NCBI GenBank assembly: GCA_033439265.1
Contig: JAVTVX010000017.1
Coordinates: 591,001 to 655,000, forward strand
Direction: 5' to 3'
Origin: Dillenia suffruticosa
Lineage: Eukaryota > Streptophyta > Magnoliopsida > Dilleniales > Dilleniaceae
Length of the DNA stretch: 64,000 nt
The notes under the pieces are model-generated. The model saw only the letters and a program-made list of their open reading frames with translations. It did no database searches and had not been told where the DNA came from. Shown one piece after another: positions 38,634 to 50,767 of the stretch (its first letter is position 1; each line of letters starts with the position of its first letter). The translations under genes were made by a program, and so were the position numbers.

Positions 38634-41600
38634 CTAGACACTTCTTGAAGGCAGGGGAACATGCTTACGGTATTCTGCTAGAGCCCATATGGGGAAGATG
38701 TTTCTGTATGCTGCATAGTGCTGCATGCTGTTCCTGCAAAAGACTCCAGTAATTTCCTGCCAAACATGCATATTTTTGAGTTTGTCTTTTCTGCGTTGCA
38801 TCTCCAAAACAATCCAAGTTAGAAACATTGAGAGATTTATGTTCATAGTTCCAAGAATCCTTTGTTACTTCATACGTAATGTAGGATAAAACATTAAGTC
38901 TGTTTTGCTGATACCTGTTGTGGGAAGTCGCCATCTTCCATTTGAGAATTGATAAGAAACTTTGCTGCACGATGCAGGGGTGTTGGGTCTCTCTCCATCT
39001 ATTACCATGTAAGATTGATCAAGGTCAAAGTTGATTGGAAAATGGAACTTTCTGATGTGAAATAAAACTCGAGGTTTTAGTACCAACCTGGCCGGCATAA
39101 ATCAATCCCATCAAAGCCCATGCAGTATGTACCAAATTCGATCTGTTTCCTTCTAGTGGTGTGTATTCCTTATTTGGGCATGATAAGTAGCTCTCTCCCC
39201 AACCCCCATTCTCACTCTGCCTTGTGAGTAGAAATTTGACACCCTTGCGAACAGCTGAAGAATTGTAGTAAGTTTTGCCAGCAGCCGCTAGGCCTCCAAG
39301 AGCAAACCATGTGGCATATATGAAGCAGATTCCCCAGTTTCCATACCTATGTAAATGCCCCTTCACGTTAATGGCATTTATTAATCCTATAAATCAAAGG
39401 CTAATTTGTTTCTTCCTTTTCAAAAGAGAATTAGGTATTTGAAAATGTATACCATGATCCATCATCCATTTGTACATCTTCTATGAAGCGGACAGCATTG
39501 GTGATAAAACGTTCAATCTCTTTCTTCCTATGTTCCGGGTATAACTTCTTGAATAAAACTAGAGCACGAATGGCTGAGGCAGTACACTCAACATATCTAG
39601 ATGAAGTAACATGTTTAGTTTGGAGAATTAAATAAAATTTGGGGCTTTGGAACTACCAAGGAATGGTGAAAGAATCTTACTCATGCTCAATGACAATGTT
39701 CTCCAGAAACTCCAAAGGATTGAGCAACTGATGAGAAGAAAATTTGAGACTCTTATAAGTTACTATTATTGCATATTGAAGTGACAGTATCTTAAGAATT
39801 TCTGCAGAGGCTCTTAGGTGAGAGCCAAAGCCCGGAGCGAGAGCCTCTGCAGAGTATTAATCTAAGCATTTAAGAGTCTCAGCATGATAAAAGAAATAGA
39901 AATATGAAAGATATACGAACATGATTTTAATATCATAAGTTCCCAAGGGGACAACATCACAACTCTCCTCCCTCAACCCGGCAATCCGAGTTCAAATCTC
40001 TATCTAACCAAAATAAAAAAAAAAAAAAAGAATTTCTTTACTATATTGGATTTTTTTTGAACTAATATATGACAAAGAAAGAAATTACCTCTAACCAGTC
40101 TGATCCTTTCACAGGCTCCCATGCTGCAAGACCTCCATTTCTACTCTGCAAGAGATTTGCACAAGGTTAGGGCATGATCCGATGTGGTTAAATTCTCAAC
40201 TGTCTTACGTTGAAAGTAATTTTCAGCTTAAGACCAACAAAATTCGTTTAGTACACGTGATGTAATAAGCTTTTGCAAAATGTATATCTGCAATTCTCAT
40301 TTTGAAATGTATTGCATAAGAAGCCCTAAAAAATAACCAATGTGGCTTTTCTTCTCATTTTGTCATTTAAACTGCCTAATGTGTTCTGCAAGTTTAAGTC
40401 TTTACCTGAAGTGAAAGTAAAATATTGACAGAGTCGTAAAGCCGCTCACGCTCCATTTTCTTACCAATAATTTCTGGTGGCATCATTGAGAGGAGGAGAC
40501 AACACTGTGAAATAAAATCATAAATATTAAGATACTTTTCAGTTGTAGTAAGGTCACTTAATTCAGCATTACAGTTAAAATATGATAGGCACCTGCAAGC
40601 CTTCTGCGGTGCAATCGGAGACTTGCCATCCATGGTCTTGATCTGAGAAGGTCCATGATCCTTTCGAGATGTGACGGAACATCTTCGCAAAATCACCAGA
40701 TGGGTTATCCTTAACCTTCACAAAATATTAGGCGCAGGGAGTTTTTGAGCCAAAAAAGGATAAATCCTCGCTGAAGCAAAGAGAAAGCTAGAAGAGGTTT
40801 TATGTCAAACCTGAGACTTTTTAATGAAGTCATGCCCTAGCTTTAGTGTTGGTCCAATTTCATCTGTGAGATTGCTAGCCAACAATGCTTGAATTGCAAA
40901 ACCTGCATCCCATTCTTGACTACCAAAAGTCTGCATAAAATAACAGTAGCTTGAATTAATAACCTATTCTTACACTAAGGTGCAGAGATTGTCTTTCTTT
41001 GTTACTAGAATGTTGACCTGCATCTTCATTCCATCTTCAGCAACCCAGAGGTAATCGGGAACTCTGGCAAGATGCTTTTTGAAGTAATCGCCGTTGGGAT
41101 CTTCAACCCAACAACAAAGCATGCACAAAGACTGGAAAATTTGGTTCCCTCATAAGTCAGCTACAACCATGAGTTGAATATGTAGAATTTCTTTACTAAA
41201 TCTTTCCTAATTTTAATAGGGATTACCTTTTCTACACATCCAATAGTTATGTATCGACTGTTCTCATCTTCGTAGTGGATGTAGTTGATAGTAGCCTCAA
41301 AAGCCTTTTCTCTAATCTTGCTAAAAGGCCAGCGAGTAAGAAGCGGCTCAGTACAGATATACAGGGTGTCCCATAGCAAGTCTTGGATTAAGGGATGGGG
41401 ATAGTAAAGATCTTCCTGCAAAAGCCAACTTAAAAACTGAGGTTTCATGACTTGGACTATATGAAAAATAATAATAGACGGCGGAGATTTTGTGGCAAAT
41501 GGCCCACCTTAGCACACACATGCCGCCATTTCTTCCAGCTTATTGTCTCATAAGGCTGCAAATAGATCTCTTCTCTTAGTTGTTTTATGAGAGGTGTGAT

Positions 41601-44600
41601 GGGTCCGACAAACCTTTTTCCGTATAGGTATGACATGGGCATGTACACCATTCTAGTGTAGCACCACATTTTTGCTGCAAATTTTATAGGAAAAAGAGAA
41701 CATTGTGAGAACCAGTTAATAACATAAATTGAGGCAAATAAGCTTTTTCCATTGACACTATCTACTAGAGGTCACAATACTAAAAGCTATTTGGAAAATA
41801 GTATGCCAACTGTTTCAAATAACCCTTCTTTAGATTACGGTTGGACGCTAGTATGCCAACTGTCTCAAATTTTGCATCCATACCCAGACAAATTCGTAGG
41901 AGTTACGACTCTCTCTAAGCAACAACTATGATTCAGACCTTGATAACTGCACTCATGAGGTCTTAAGTCCATACAAATACTTACCAAGTGTGCTTGCTTC
42001 ATGCACATGGTATGTGATTTGCTCGATAAGTTTGTTAATACATACTAAAGGTAGTGGACTATTGCTACACAACTTAAAAGATAGTTGTCCTTCTTTAGTC
42101 AACCAAAAAAAAAAAAAAAAACTTAAAAGATAGTTGTCGAGTGGTAGGGGTTAAATGAATATAATATTTGTGATTGATTTTATATTATTTTGAATAAATA
42201 TCACGTTAATATTTATATTTTGTGACATTTGACATATTATGATTAATAGAGAAAATTTATTAAGGAAAGTGAAGAAAAATGAGTTAAATTGGAGTAATTA
42301 TGTAAAAAAAAAAAAGAATTAGATAGTAATGCTCTTTCATTAACATATGGGCACATTGATTGCAAGGAGACAATGCAAGATTTTGAAGATTTATTATAAT
42401 AAAATTTTATTTCCCAATGTCACATTCAAGAGAAAATTGGGATGGAATTAGAGATATTGAAGATTTTGAAGATTTTTATTTCATTCCTAATATTTAGGAA
42501 AAGAAAATTTTGAAGATATAAATCTCAATTTATTTTATCTTTTAGAAATTTTTATTTTATTTAAAATTTTTAAAATGTTATTTTTTAGGAATTTGAATAA
42601 TTTTTCCTAAGGTAAAATTAGAAAAAACTCTATCTTGTGTTAGGGTTACTGTTCTTATATTAATAGGAGTGTTTCGTATCGTTTAAAACCCCCCAAATGG
42701 GTAGCAGCCTGAAGCCGGCAGCCGGCAGCCGGCGAAGGTGACTTTTCCTTGCTTCTTGACCTTGAGAGGCACATATTAGAGAGAAAAAAAGCTGCGGCCG
42801 TGGAAGCCATTTTTCCTTATAGTTTCAGCACATTCTTAGGAGCATCATTGAGGTTCGAGTCGATGGAAAAAAAAAATGACTGGAATTCTTTTGCCTCAAG
42901 TTTCCGCGAAGACACCAATAGAGTGTTCCGATGCTTATCCCCAACCTTTTTTTTTCCCTTGAGTGAACAGTTATATACTAAATAATGTCATTTGCTGTTT
43001 TATTGATAAACAATATGAACTAGTTGAGGAAAATCACCTAGTGAAATAGCAAATAATGTTTTAGTAATACTCTGTTTAAAACATAAAATAATTAGTACGT
43101 AATATTAAGCTTAGTAAGTTTTTTTTTTTTTTAATCAAATAGGAAGCTAACCTGGATGCATGGGAAAGAAAGAAGGCATGACCCAAAATTCAGGGGGCAT
43201 TGGGTTGCATCCAGACCAGTCAAAGAGACCAAGTATCTGCACAAACATAATGAAAGCAATAAATGTCTCACAATGCCAGTCATGAATAACAATGTAATTA
43301 CGCTGAAACAATTATGTGGTTTGGTGAAAAAGATTAATACTGAAAGCCAAGTTTTTCCCCAAGAGGGAATGCAAGTGGCACTGCCATGATCAAGGATCCA
43401 TTTTCGGGCTCGTGCCACGGCGTTGTCTAGACCACCATCAGGTCCTTCTCCCAAAATGCGCATACATATGTAGCTTAGTGCTGTGCTGAACATTGTGCTA
43501 TGACCCTCGATGTGGAATCCCCAACCCCCATCTTCATTCTGTTTGCAAAATAATCAAAAATCCATTACCACATTAAATTGATTTCGTTATTAAAAATGAA
43601 AAATAGCAAATGGGTTGCATTCCAAATCAAGAAATGTACCTGATGATAGTATAAATGGCGCAGGATTTCTTTTCTGTACTCTGCTGGGAAAGTAGTATTA
43701 AGGTGCCCAGTAATATACATACAGAACACCTGTAATGTGGCATTGAGTTCTATTTAGTTACTTGAGAGCTTTTTTACAAGTACAATTTTTTTATTATTTA
43801 TTAATCACAAGCGTGGCAGAGAGACAAGGGATACATACCAAAGGAGGAAGGAAAAATAAAGATCCACTGCTTTCAGCGGGCCAATGACCATCACTGGCTT
43901 GCAAAGCAGAAAAGAAATGGACTGCTCTTCTGAGTGCAGTTGTTGCTGTTTCATATGTAATTTCCTCACCATCTCCCACCTTCACTTGTGGAATAGTTTG
44001 CTTGAAATTTTTGTCTCTTAGAAACTGCAGTCATTTTGAAACCACTAATTAGTGAAAGTAAAAGGATAGTAATGGTTATAGTTCCAGGTGATCCCAAATT
44101 GCAGTTTTGTTTATGTCCTCAAGGTCAATATGATACCACGTGTTAAATTTCTAAAAATTTCATATTTTCGTGAACTGTGTAATATCCTATTATGTAGAGA
44201 CATGTATCACACAAATAAGCTAATTTTTAAGAATGCCCATATTATAAGGTGAGTAATAAATAAACAAAAGGAACTCGTAGGAATGAAACTACGTACAAAT
44301 TTATATTATGGATGGTAAAATAAAATATCCAGAGAGCAAGAGCGGAGATAGAAGGAATAGGAAGTAACAAGTTTTAGAACACCAATAAGATTACAGAAGA
44401 TTTTAACAGTACTTTTATCAATATTTTAATACTTTTAGAAATATTTGTTAAATCAACGTAACAATTTGCATACTATCATTTCTTTCTTCTATAAGGAATT
44501 GAACGGTCTTCTTGCATATGCCAAAACTAAAATTAGAAAAATAAAAAAATAAAAATTTAGCAAACTAATTGTTAAAGTTTTATACGATCGAGTTAGTATC

Positions 44601-44696
44601 TCGCATTGATAGATAGCGGAACTAAATGATACATATGTATATTAATGTATATATTATTATATATTATATTCTACCAATGTACAAGTTTCTTATTAC

Positions 44697-44781
<85 letters not shown>

Positions 44782-45319
44782 CTTCAATTCAAGTACAATC
44801 CCAAACAGAAAACAAAACATAATATTAATAAACTATAACCCAACCAATATCGTCTCTCCTCTTTTATAAACGTCTCAAGTTTATTTGATGATATTAATAA
44901 ACAAAATCATTCGCTCTATCTCTATATTTTCTCCCGATTATTGCTTGCTCAATCTTACGACTCTCATGGGGCAAAAGTAGGCTCGGAGTAAAAGTTTATT
45001 TTAGCGGGTGGAATATAAACCATAAAGGATGAGGCAAATGGTTATAATTTTTTAAGTAATAAATAATATTTCAAAGGTCAGGTCGGCTTCGCTGTGCCAA
45101 GTAGACTGGAAAGTTATAGCATTAATTTTGTTTATTTCCATAGCACTTATGTAACATTTTTCAGAAAAATATCACTAAAATTATTTTAAAATTCTAGAGG
45201 GGGCAACCACGTGCCTTCACCACCGACTAGACTAGGAAGTCATAAGCTTTAATTTTGTTTATTTCCATGACTATCATATAAGAGTAACTAATTTTAAAAT
45301 ATTTTTACCCACCAGCGCT

Positions 45320-45357
<38 letters not shown>

Positions 45358-45558
45358 CTGCATACGCCAGAGAAGATCACTACTAGGCTTGACATGATGT
45401 CTATTATTGTAAAACTCTCGACGAGCATTTTCAACCTGGGCTCTCTCCTCTGGTGTGCCTGCCTCTGGATCAAATTCCCATATTTGTCTTCCAACAAAAT
45501 TGTTTGTACTATATATGTTGGGGTCACTCCCCCCATCAGCTATTTTCAGCTTCCACAT
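38634..45558 (-). CDS. Oxidosqualene cyclase, copy C (beta-amyrin/lupeol synthase type), intact
   Basis: It cyclises 2,3-oxidosqualene to a triterpene at the ER. Seventeen exons: 45558-45358, 44024-43839, 43729-43640, 43538-43341, 43236-43152, 41674-41508, 41415-41227, 41131-41018, 40930-40811, 40715-40593, 40504-40406, 40145-40089, 39727-39681, 39596-39453, 39346-39088, 38998-38915, 38756-38634. All junctions are in phase and sum to 761 residues, the usual plant length. The start [10 protein letters not shown] is typical. DCTAE (catalytic Asp484, which protonates the epoxide) is present, as are QW-type repeats such as [12 protein letters not shown], and [15 protein letters not shown]. The product motif reads MWCYTR (256-261); beta-amyrin synthases usually have MWCYCR and lupeol synthases LCYCR, so the Trp favours a beta-amyrin-like product, while the Thr is unusual. 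It is divergent with P450 copy 4 and convergent with copy 3. The exact product cannot be told from sequence. Confidence 0.93.
39804..40027 (+). repeat. Hairpin-headed SINE-like insert in OSC intron 12
   Basis: The 224-bp insert has a poly-A tail and a 10-bp target duplication AAGAATTTCT (39794-39803 and 40028-40037). OSC copy B has the empty site near 29335. The first 47 bases form an 11-bp perfect inverted repeat GCAGAGGCTCT ... AGAGCCTCTGC (39804-39814 and 39840-39850). The last 100 bases carry ccgagttcaaatctc (box B-like) and the A-tail, like the mini SINEs here. Confidence 0.85.
41675..43151. other. Large OSC intron 5 with repeats
   Basis: This intron of about 1.5 kb contains the 30-bp A-tailed insert at 42090-42119. 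Around 42230-42700 there is an AT-rich block with repeated gaagattttgaagattt, followed by a GC-rich phrase with three tandem gccggca units near 42713-42734, which may be part of an old retroelement. The open frame at 42749-42985 (+) shows no recognisable similarity and is not called as a gene. Confidence 0.5.
42090..42119 (+). repeat. 30-bp A-tailed micro-insert
   Basis: cttctttagtcaacc plus an A-run lies between perfect 19-bp direct repeats aacttaaaagatagttgtc (42071-42089 and 42120-42138). It is retroposon-like by structure, yet carries almost no body sequence. Confidence 0.8.
44701..44778. repeat. (TC)39 microsatellite in OSC intron 1
   Basis: An uninterrupted 78-bp TC dinucleotide run. 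Open frames across it are artefacts of the repeat. Confidence 0.98.
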
Positions 45559-45892
45559 AATTAATTTCTTCTTATTCAATAGATATTAGATGAAGCACTC
45601 TGTATACACGACATTATCATCTAAAGGTATGAGTTTATGCCAAAAGAATTTTTACATATTGGGAATTTTATTTCTTTATTTCTTTTTATGTTCTTAGATA
45701 ATGAGAATTCGTATGCACGAATCCATATCTTGGATTTTTGAGGCCACTAGAAACAAAAATGACAGAATAATACATATTATTACTTGTAACTGTCATAGAA
45801 ATGTCATCCTTCAAAATAATAATAGAAAGAATATATTTTAGCTGTTTCCCGAAAAAGTCCATTCGATTTGAGCTCACAAATCTTCATTGCTG

Positions 45893-45932
<40 letters not shown>

Positions 45933-46113
45933 GTGCATGATTATGATATAGAGATATGCTTACCTTTGGTCTTTGATGATAACTAGTGCAACACTTTTGA
46001 CGACAAAGTGTTGAGCGATTTGTTTACTATGGAGAGGAGAAGAAGAGTGAAGCCTTAAGCGTAGGCAATAAGGGACTTACTGAGTCTGTTTAAAGATCTC
46101 TCGCTTTTTATAG
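45559..46113 (-). promoter_or_regulatory. OSC leader, probable 5' UTR intron and TATA box
   Basis: Read on the minus strand, a TATAAAAAGCG-like box lies at about 46113-46104. It is followed by a C/T-rich leader and a good donor CAAAG|GTAAGC (exon edge at 45964). A plausible acceptor precedes the ATG at about 45573. A (GA)n tract at 45896-45930 sits in this intron. A spliced 5' UTR is inference. Confidence 0.5.
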
Positions 46114-46848
46114 ATATTAAAGGAATTAAAAAAAAGGAAATGCAATAACTCAATTGGCCGACCCACAATTACCTGATTCAAGGGGCTGGCCCCTTTGATT
46201 TTTGATAATTATATTATTTTATTAAGACCAAGGGCAGGCACCGGGGAAGGCAAATAGCAGTTCTCCCGAAATAAATACAAAATTATATGAAAAATAATAT
46301 TTTATAAAAATTTAGAAAATAAAAAATATAGACAAATGCGTAAATATAAAAATTACAAAGATTTTTATATAAATATTAATTATATTATAAAAATAATAGA
46401 ATAACAATTTTTTATAATAAAAAATTTAAAATGATCAAATATATAATTATTAATCAAAATACAAATAAAAATATGTAAATATAAAAAATATAAGAATTTT
46501 TATGTAAATATTAATTAATTTAACATATCAAAATATTTCTAAAACAACAAATATTTCAAAAATGGGGAAATGTTAATATTGTAAAGTTTCTGTACATCAT
46601 AGTCATTCAATTCTTATTATACAAACAAATAAACTAAATCTTAATATTAAATTTTAGAATCGACCATTTAAGAGATCAATATAAAAAAAAGAAATAAATA
46701 AATATAATTTAAACGAAAATTAGAGAAAATATAATAATAATAATAGTTTTTAACCTACTGCGATCCTTCTCATTTATCTGGATTTAAGACTATGAGTGTT
46801 AAAAAAAACAAGCGGAGTTCCTTGTTAAATTCTTAATAATAATAATAA

Positions 46849-46904
<56 letters not shown>

Positions 46905-47850
46905 TATTAAAATTCCATCTTATTTCTAAATAATATATTTATAATTGAAAGAAAGAAATAATCATTGGGATTCTTGTACTTGATTCGCCCGTAGATGCAC
47001 CACACTTAAGACCAAGCAGTATCCGCCGGAGCCGGCCTTTAAGCATCCAAGCTACCAAACTTTTAGCCTATTTTTCTTTTTGTTCTGTCTCAAGTTGTTG
47101 AAGTCGAAAATAATAGTCAGTACCAACTTTGATTTATTTATGCAATACTGCCAAAAAAACGGCTTACTTTTGGAACTCTAAAATAGGTACAACATTTAAA
47201 AAAAAAAAAAAAAAAAAAAATCTTTACCCTGTGGACCCCTCAGTGTTGGCACGCGATGTTTAACAGCATAAGTGGAAGGAGTCCTCACTACAAAGTGGCC
47301 GGCGAAGAAAGGGTCTATTGGCTTTCCACGCAAATAATGCTTACAATGATGGTGTCATATCTTGGTCAAATAGACTCTCCCATCTGAATGTCATCACCTC
47401 CTTGTTATGTTCCCCCACAAGAATCAATCAAAGCCTCTTAACAAATCCAACTGGCAAAGCCAACCAAGAAGGCCCGTGGATGACACACTTTAATAGCACT
47501 GATTTACAACTTTCAGACTGTGCGGATGCTCTGGACCGAATTTCTTGTGGCCGATTGTCACATAGTCCATCTTTAAAACGTCATACATATAAAGCCGGAG
47601 AAAAAAGGGCAAAAGGGTTGGTTGGTCAACGGTTCGTTTTGATTAATATTTATGAGAATAATTTTTTTTTTTTATCAAAAGTGGGATCAAGTTCTCAAGA
47701 TCCTTTGATTAATACATAAAATCTTTTGTCCCAAGTGGTCAAAATTGCTTACTTTGACAAACCAACAATTGTGACATCATATGCATGGCCATTCGAGTTG
47801 ATTTAATGAAGTGGTCTGGAAGCACCATCTATCAAAGCAAACACCCCTTG
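46114..47850. other. Divergent intergenic between OSC copy C and P450 copy 4
   Basis: No gene is seen. It is AT-rich with a (TAA)n tract at 46836-46903 and an A-run near 47197-47220. The two start codons are 2.4 kb apart and transcribed away from each other, so regulatory sites for both genes should lie here. Confidence 0.6.
46836..46903. repeat. (TAA)n microsatellite
   Basis: About 68 bp of TAA repeats with one imperfect unit near the left end. Confidence 0.95.
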
Positions 47851-47855
47851 TGTCC

Positions 47856-47863
47856 TATAAAAG
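47856..47863 (+). promoter_or_regulatory. TATA box of P450 copy 4
   Basis: TATAAAAG lies 95 bases before the ATG, within the conserved proximal promoter shared with copies 1 and 2. Confidence 0.65.
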
Positions 47864-47957
47864 GTTAATGCTCTTCACAAGAGCCCACCCAAAATCCACC
47901 AACAACTCTCTCATTTCTACATACTTTTCCATCTTGATTTTCTAAGTTTTGCCAGAG

Positions 47958-49397
47958 ATGTTCTCCCCATCTATGACCACATTGTGGTTTGTTTGGGTGC
48001 CTCTTATAAGTTTGGTTATAATTGGTTTAACCCATTTGGTCTACAAATGGAGGAACCCTAAATGCAATGGTAAACTTCCTCCTGGTTCTATGGGGCTGCC
48101 ACTTATTGGAGAGACCATTCAGTTTTTCATCCCAAACAAGTCCTTGGATTTCTCGCCTTTCATCAAGGAGAGAATGAAAAGGTATTGTTACCTACTAAAA
48201 CGGTTTCGATTTTGTTTTTCATAGTATCCTACTTTTTCTAGTGCATGCCATCTATCACATTATTTTGTCCATAACAAATATGTATGATCGGAGTCTAAGT
48301 AGCCTTTTTTTTTTTAATTTTATGAATATGGACATGCAATTATCCCTGTACACCTTTTTGGCTTAGTGGGATGTTTCTTTTTTGTTAAAAATAGATATGG
48401 GCCAATTTTCAAGACAAGTTTGGCGGGTCGATCCGTGGTGGTATCATCCGACCCGGATTTCAACCATTTTCTTTTCGGACAAGAAGGAAGGCTGGTGGAG
48501 CTCTGGTACATGGACTCATTTGCAAAGCTTCTTCTACAAAGTTCTGATTCAACCACAGCAGCCGGTTACATTCATAAATACCTCAGAAACTTAATTTTGA
48601 GTCACTTTGGAACTGAAATGCTTAAACAAAAGTTGCATTCTGCTTTGGAGGCAGCCATACGTAAAACACTCGATGCCTGGTGTGAATTGCCCGGGGTTGA
48701 ATTCAAAAATGGAAGTGCTGCGGTAATTTTTTACAATTATTTTATAATATATATTTTTAAAGTTTTTATAAAAAAATTTTATAAATTTTGATTGGTATAT
48801 TCTTGCAGATGATATTTAACATAACTGCAAAGCAAATCTTCAGTTATAGTCCAAAAAAATCAGAGGAGAATTTAAGCGAAAAATTAGCAGATTTCTTGCA
48901 GGCTCTTATGTCATTTCCGGTGAATATTCCTGGTACAACTTTCCATAGATGTATGAAGGTAAATGAGAAAAGAAAATTCTCCAACCACCTTTGATTATTA
49001 CTAAAAATAATAACACCTAAAGAAGAAGCCTTATATGTATGTACGATTGTATGTATGTATATATGTTTATGTTTTGAAAAATATCTGAATAATTAAATCA
49101 CTAATATGTGTCTTTTTAATTGAATGAATGGAAATAATGAAGAATAAAAGGGCTGTAGAGAAGATAATAGGACATGAGTTAGAAGAGAGAGCAGCTTTCC
49201 CCGAAAAACGCCAAGGAGATTTGATAGATCAGGTTCTGGAAGACATGAAGACAGAGAAGTTTTTAAACAAAGATTTTGTAGTTCACACGATGTTTGGGCT
49301 TCTTCTAGCCAGCTTCGAGACCATCTCCGCCACACTTACCTTGGCCATGAAGCTCCTAACTGAACATCCTTCTGTTGTTCATGAATTAACGGTTCTA

Positions 49398-49431
<34 letters not shown>

Positions 49432-50688
49432 CCTCCCCATCTTTAATTGTTTTTTTGGATGAACTATTAAATTAAGCTAGTGCTGTGTTTATAATTGCTA
49501 ACATGATCAGGAGGAACATGAAGAACTACTGAAGAACAGGGAAAATCCTGAGTCTGGACTTACATGGGATGAATACAAATCAATGACCTTTACACACCAT
49601 GTGGGTAGTTAATCAATTAAATATAAACATTTATCTTAAATTTTACAGAACAATACCTGCTTTAAAAACTCAAATTTACGGAAAAAAAAGGTATTATTAA
49701 TTATTTTATATTTTAATACCTCAAAATTAAAAGTATTATTAGTGAAGCGTTGACCATTGATGATTTTCTAATTTGCACAGGTGATCAACGAATCGCTTAG
49801 AATGGCTAGTGTGGCTCCGGGAATTTTAAGAAGAGTTATAAATGATATCGAAGTAAATGGTTTGTGTTCAAATATTTTATTTAACAAATCTGTCTCTTTG
49901 ACAATGATATAAATGATTTGACGAATCCTTGTATAGAATTATTCCTAAATATGGAAAAATAACCCTTTCTTTTTTTTGCTTTTTTTTTTTCTTCATTTTT
50001 TAGGATATACAATTCCAAAAGGGTGGACTATAATGGTCGTACCTGCAGTCATACAATTGAATCCTAGGACTTATGAAGACCCACTTGCATTTAATCCACA
50101 TCGATGGAAGGTAAGGACAGGTCCATGCATTTGACAAAACAAACTTAATGTCGACCGTCGAAGAATATTTGAATTTACATGGCAATGACCTGTGGGGACA
50201 TATCGGAATGTGCATGGCATTTAATCATAGCTTTTGAAAAAGGTTGTTTGTCATGTTGATGCCCCAACTTTCTATTATCTTCGTTACTTTACGGTGAAAT
50301 TACTAATTATGATGTATTATTTGTAATTAATATAAACGAGATTTGTAATTATTGGATATAATTGGTAAGACGTGAGATTAATCATAATATTTTATATAAT
50401 AATTTTAAATTACTAATATTTATAAGGTTAGTGTTTATTATGCTGTGTGGGGCCACCGATTACTTTAATAACTCCTTATTAAATTCAAAAATAAAATAAT
50501 TACGGTTAATATACATAGATCAACAACAATCGTCATAGTAAGATAGGTGTTAAATATTTTAATTAAATCTCGGATTTGAAACTTAAGAATGTAAAATACT
50601 ATACTGGAAGAGAATTGTTCCTTAAATAGGATACTCGAATCGGATTAGTCAGAGAATGATTTTGAATACCAATTGTAAGAAAGGGAGG

Positions 50689-50767
<79 letters not shown>

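Noticed and set aside
42749-42985. 78-residue open frame in OSC intron 5
   Set aside because: It has no recognisable domain, lies in an intron on the opposite strand to the gene, and follows repeat-like sequence.
44626-44869. Serine/leucine-rich open frames
   Set aside because: They are read-through of the (TC)39 microsatellite.
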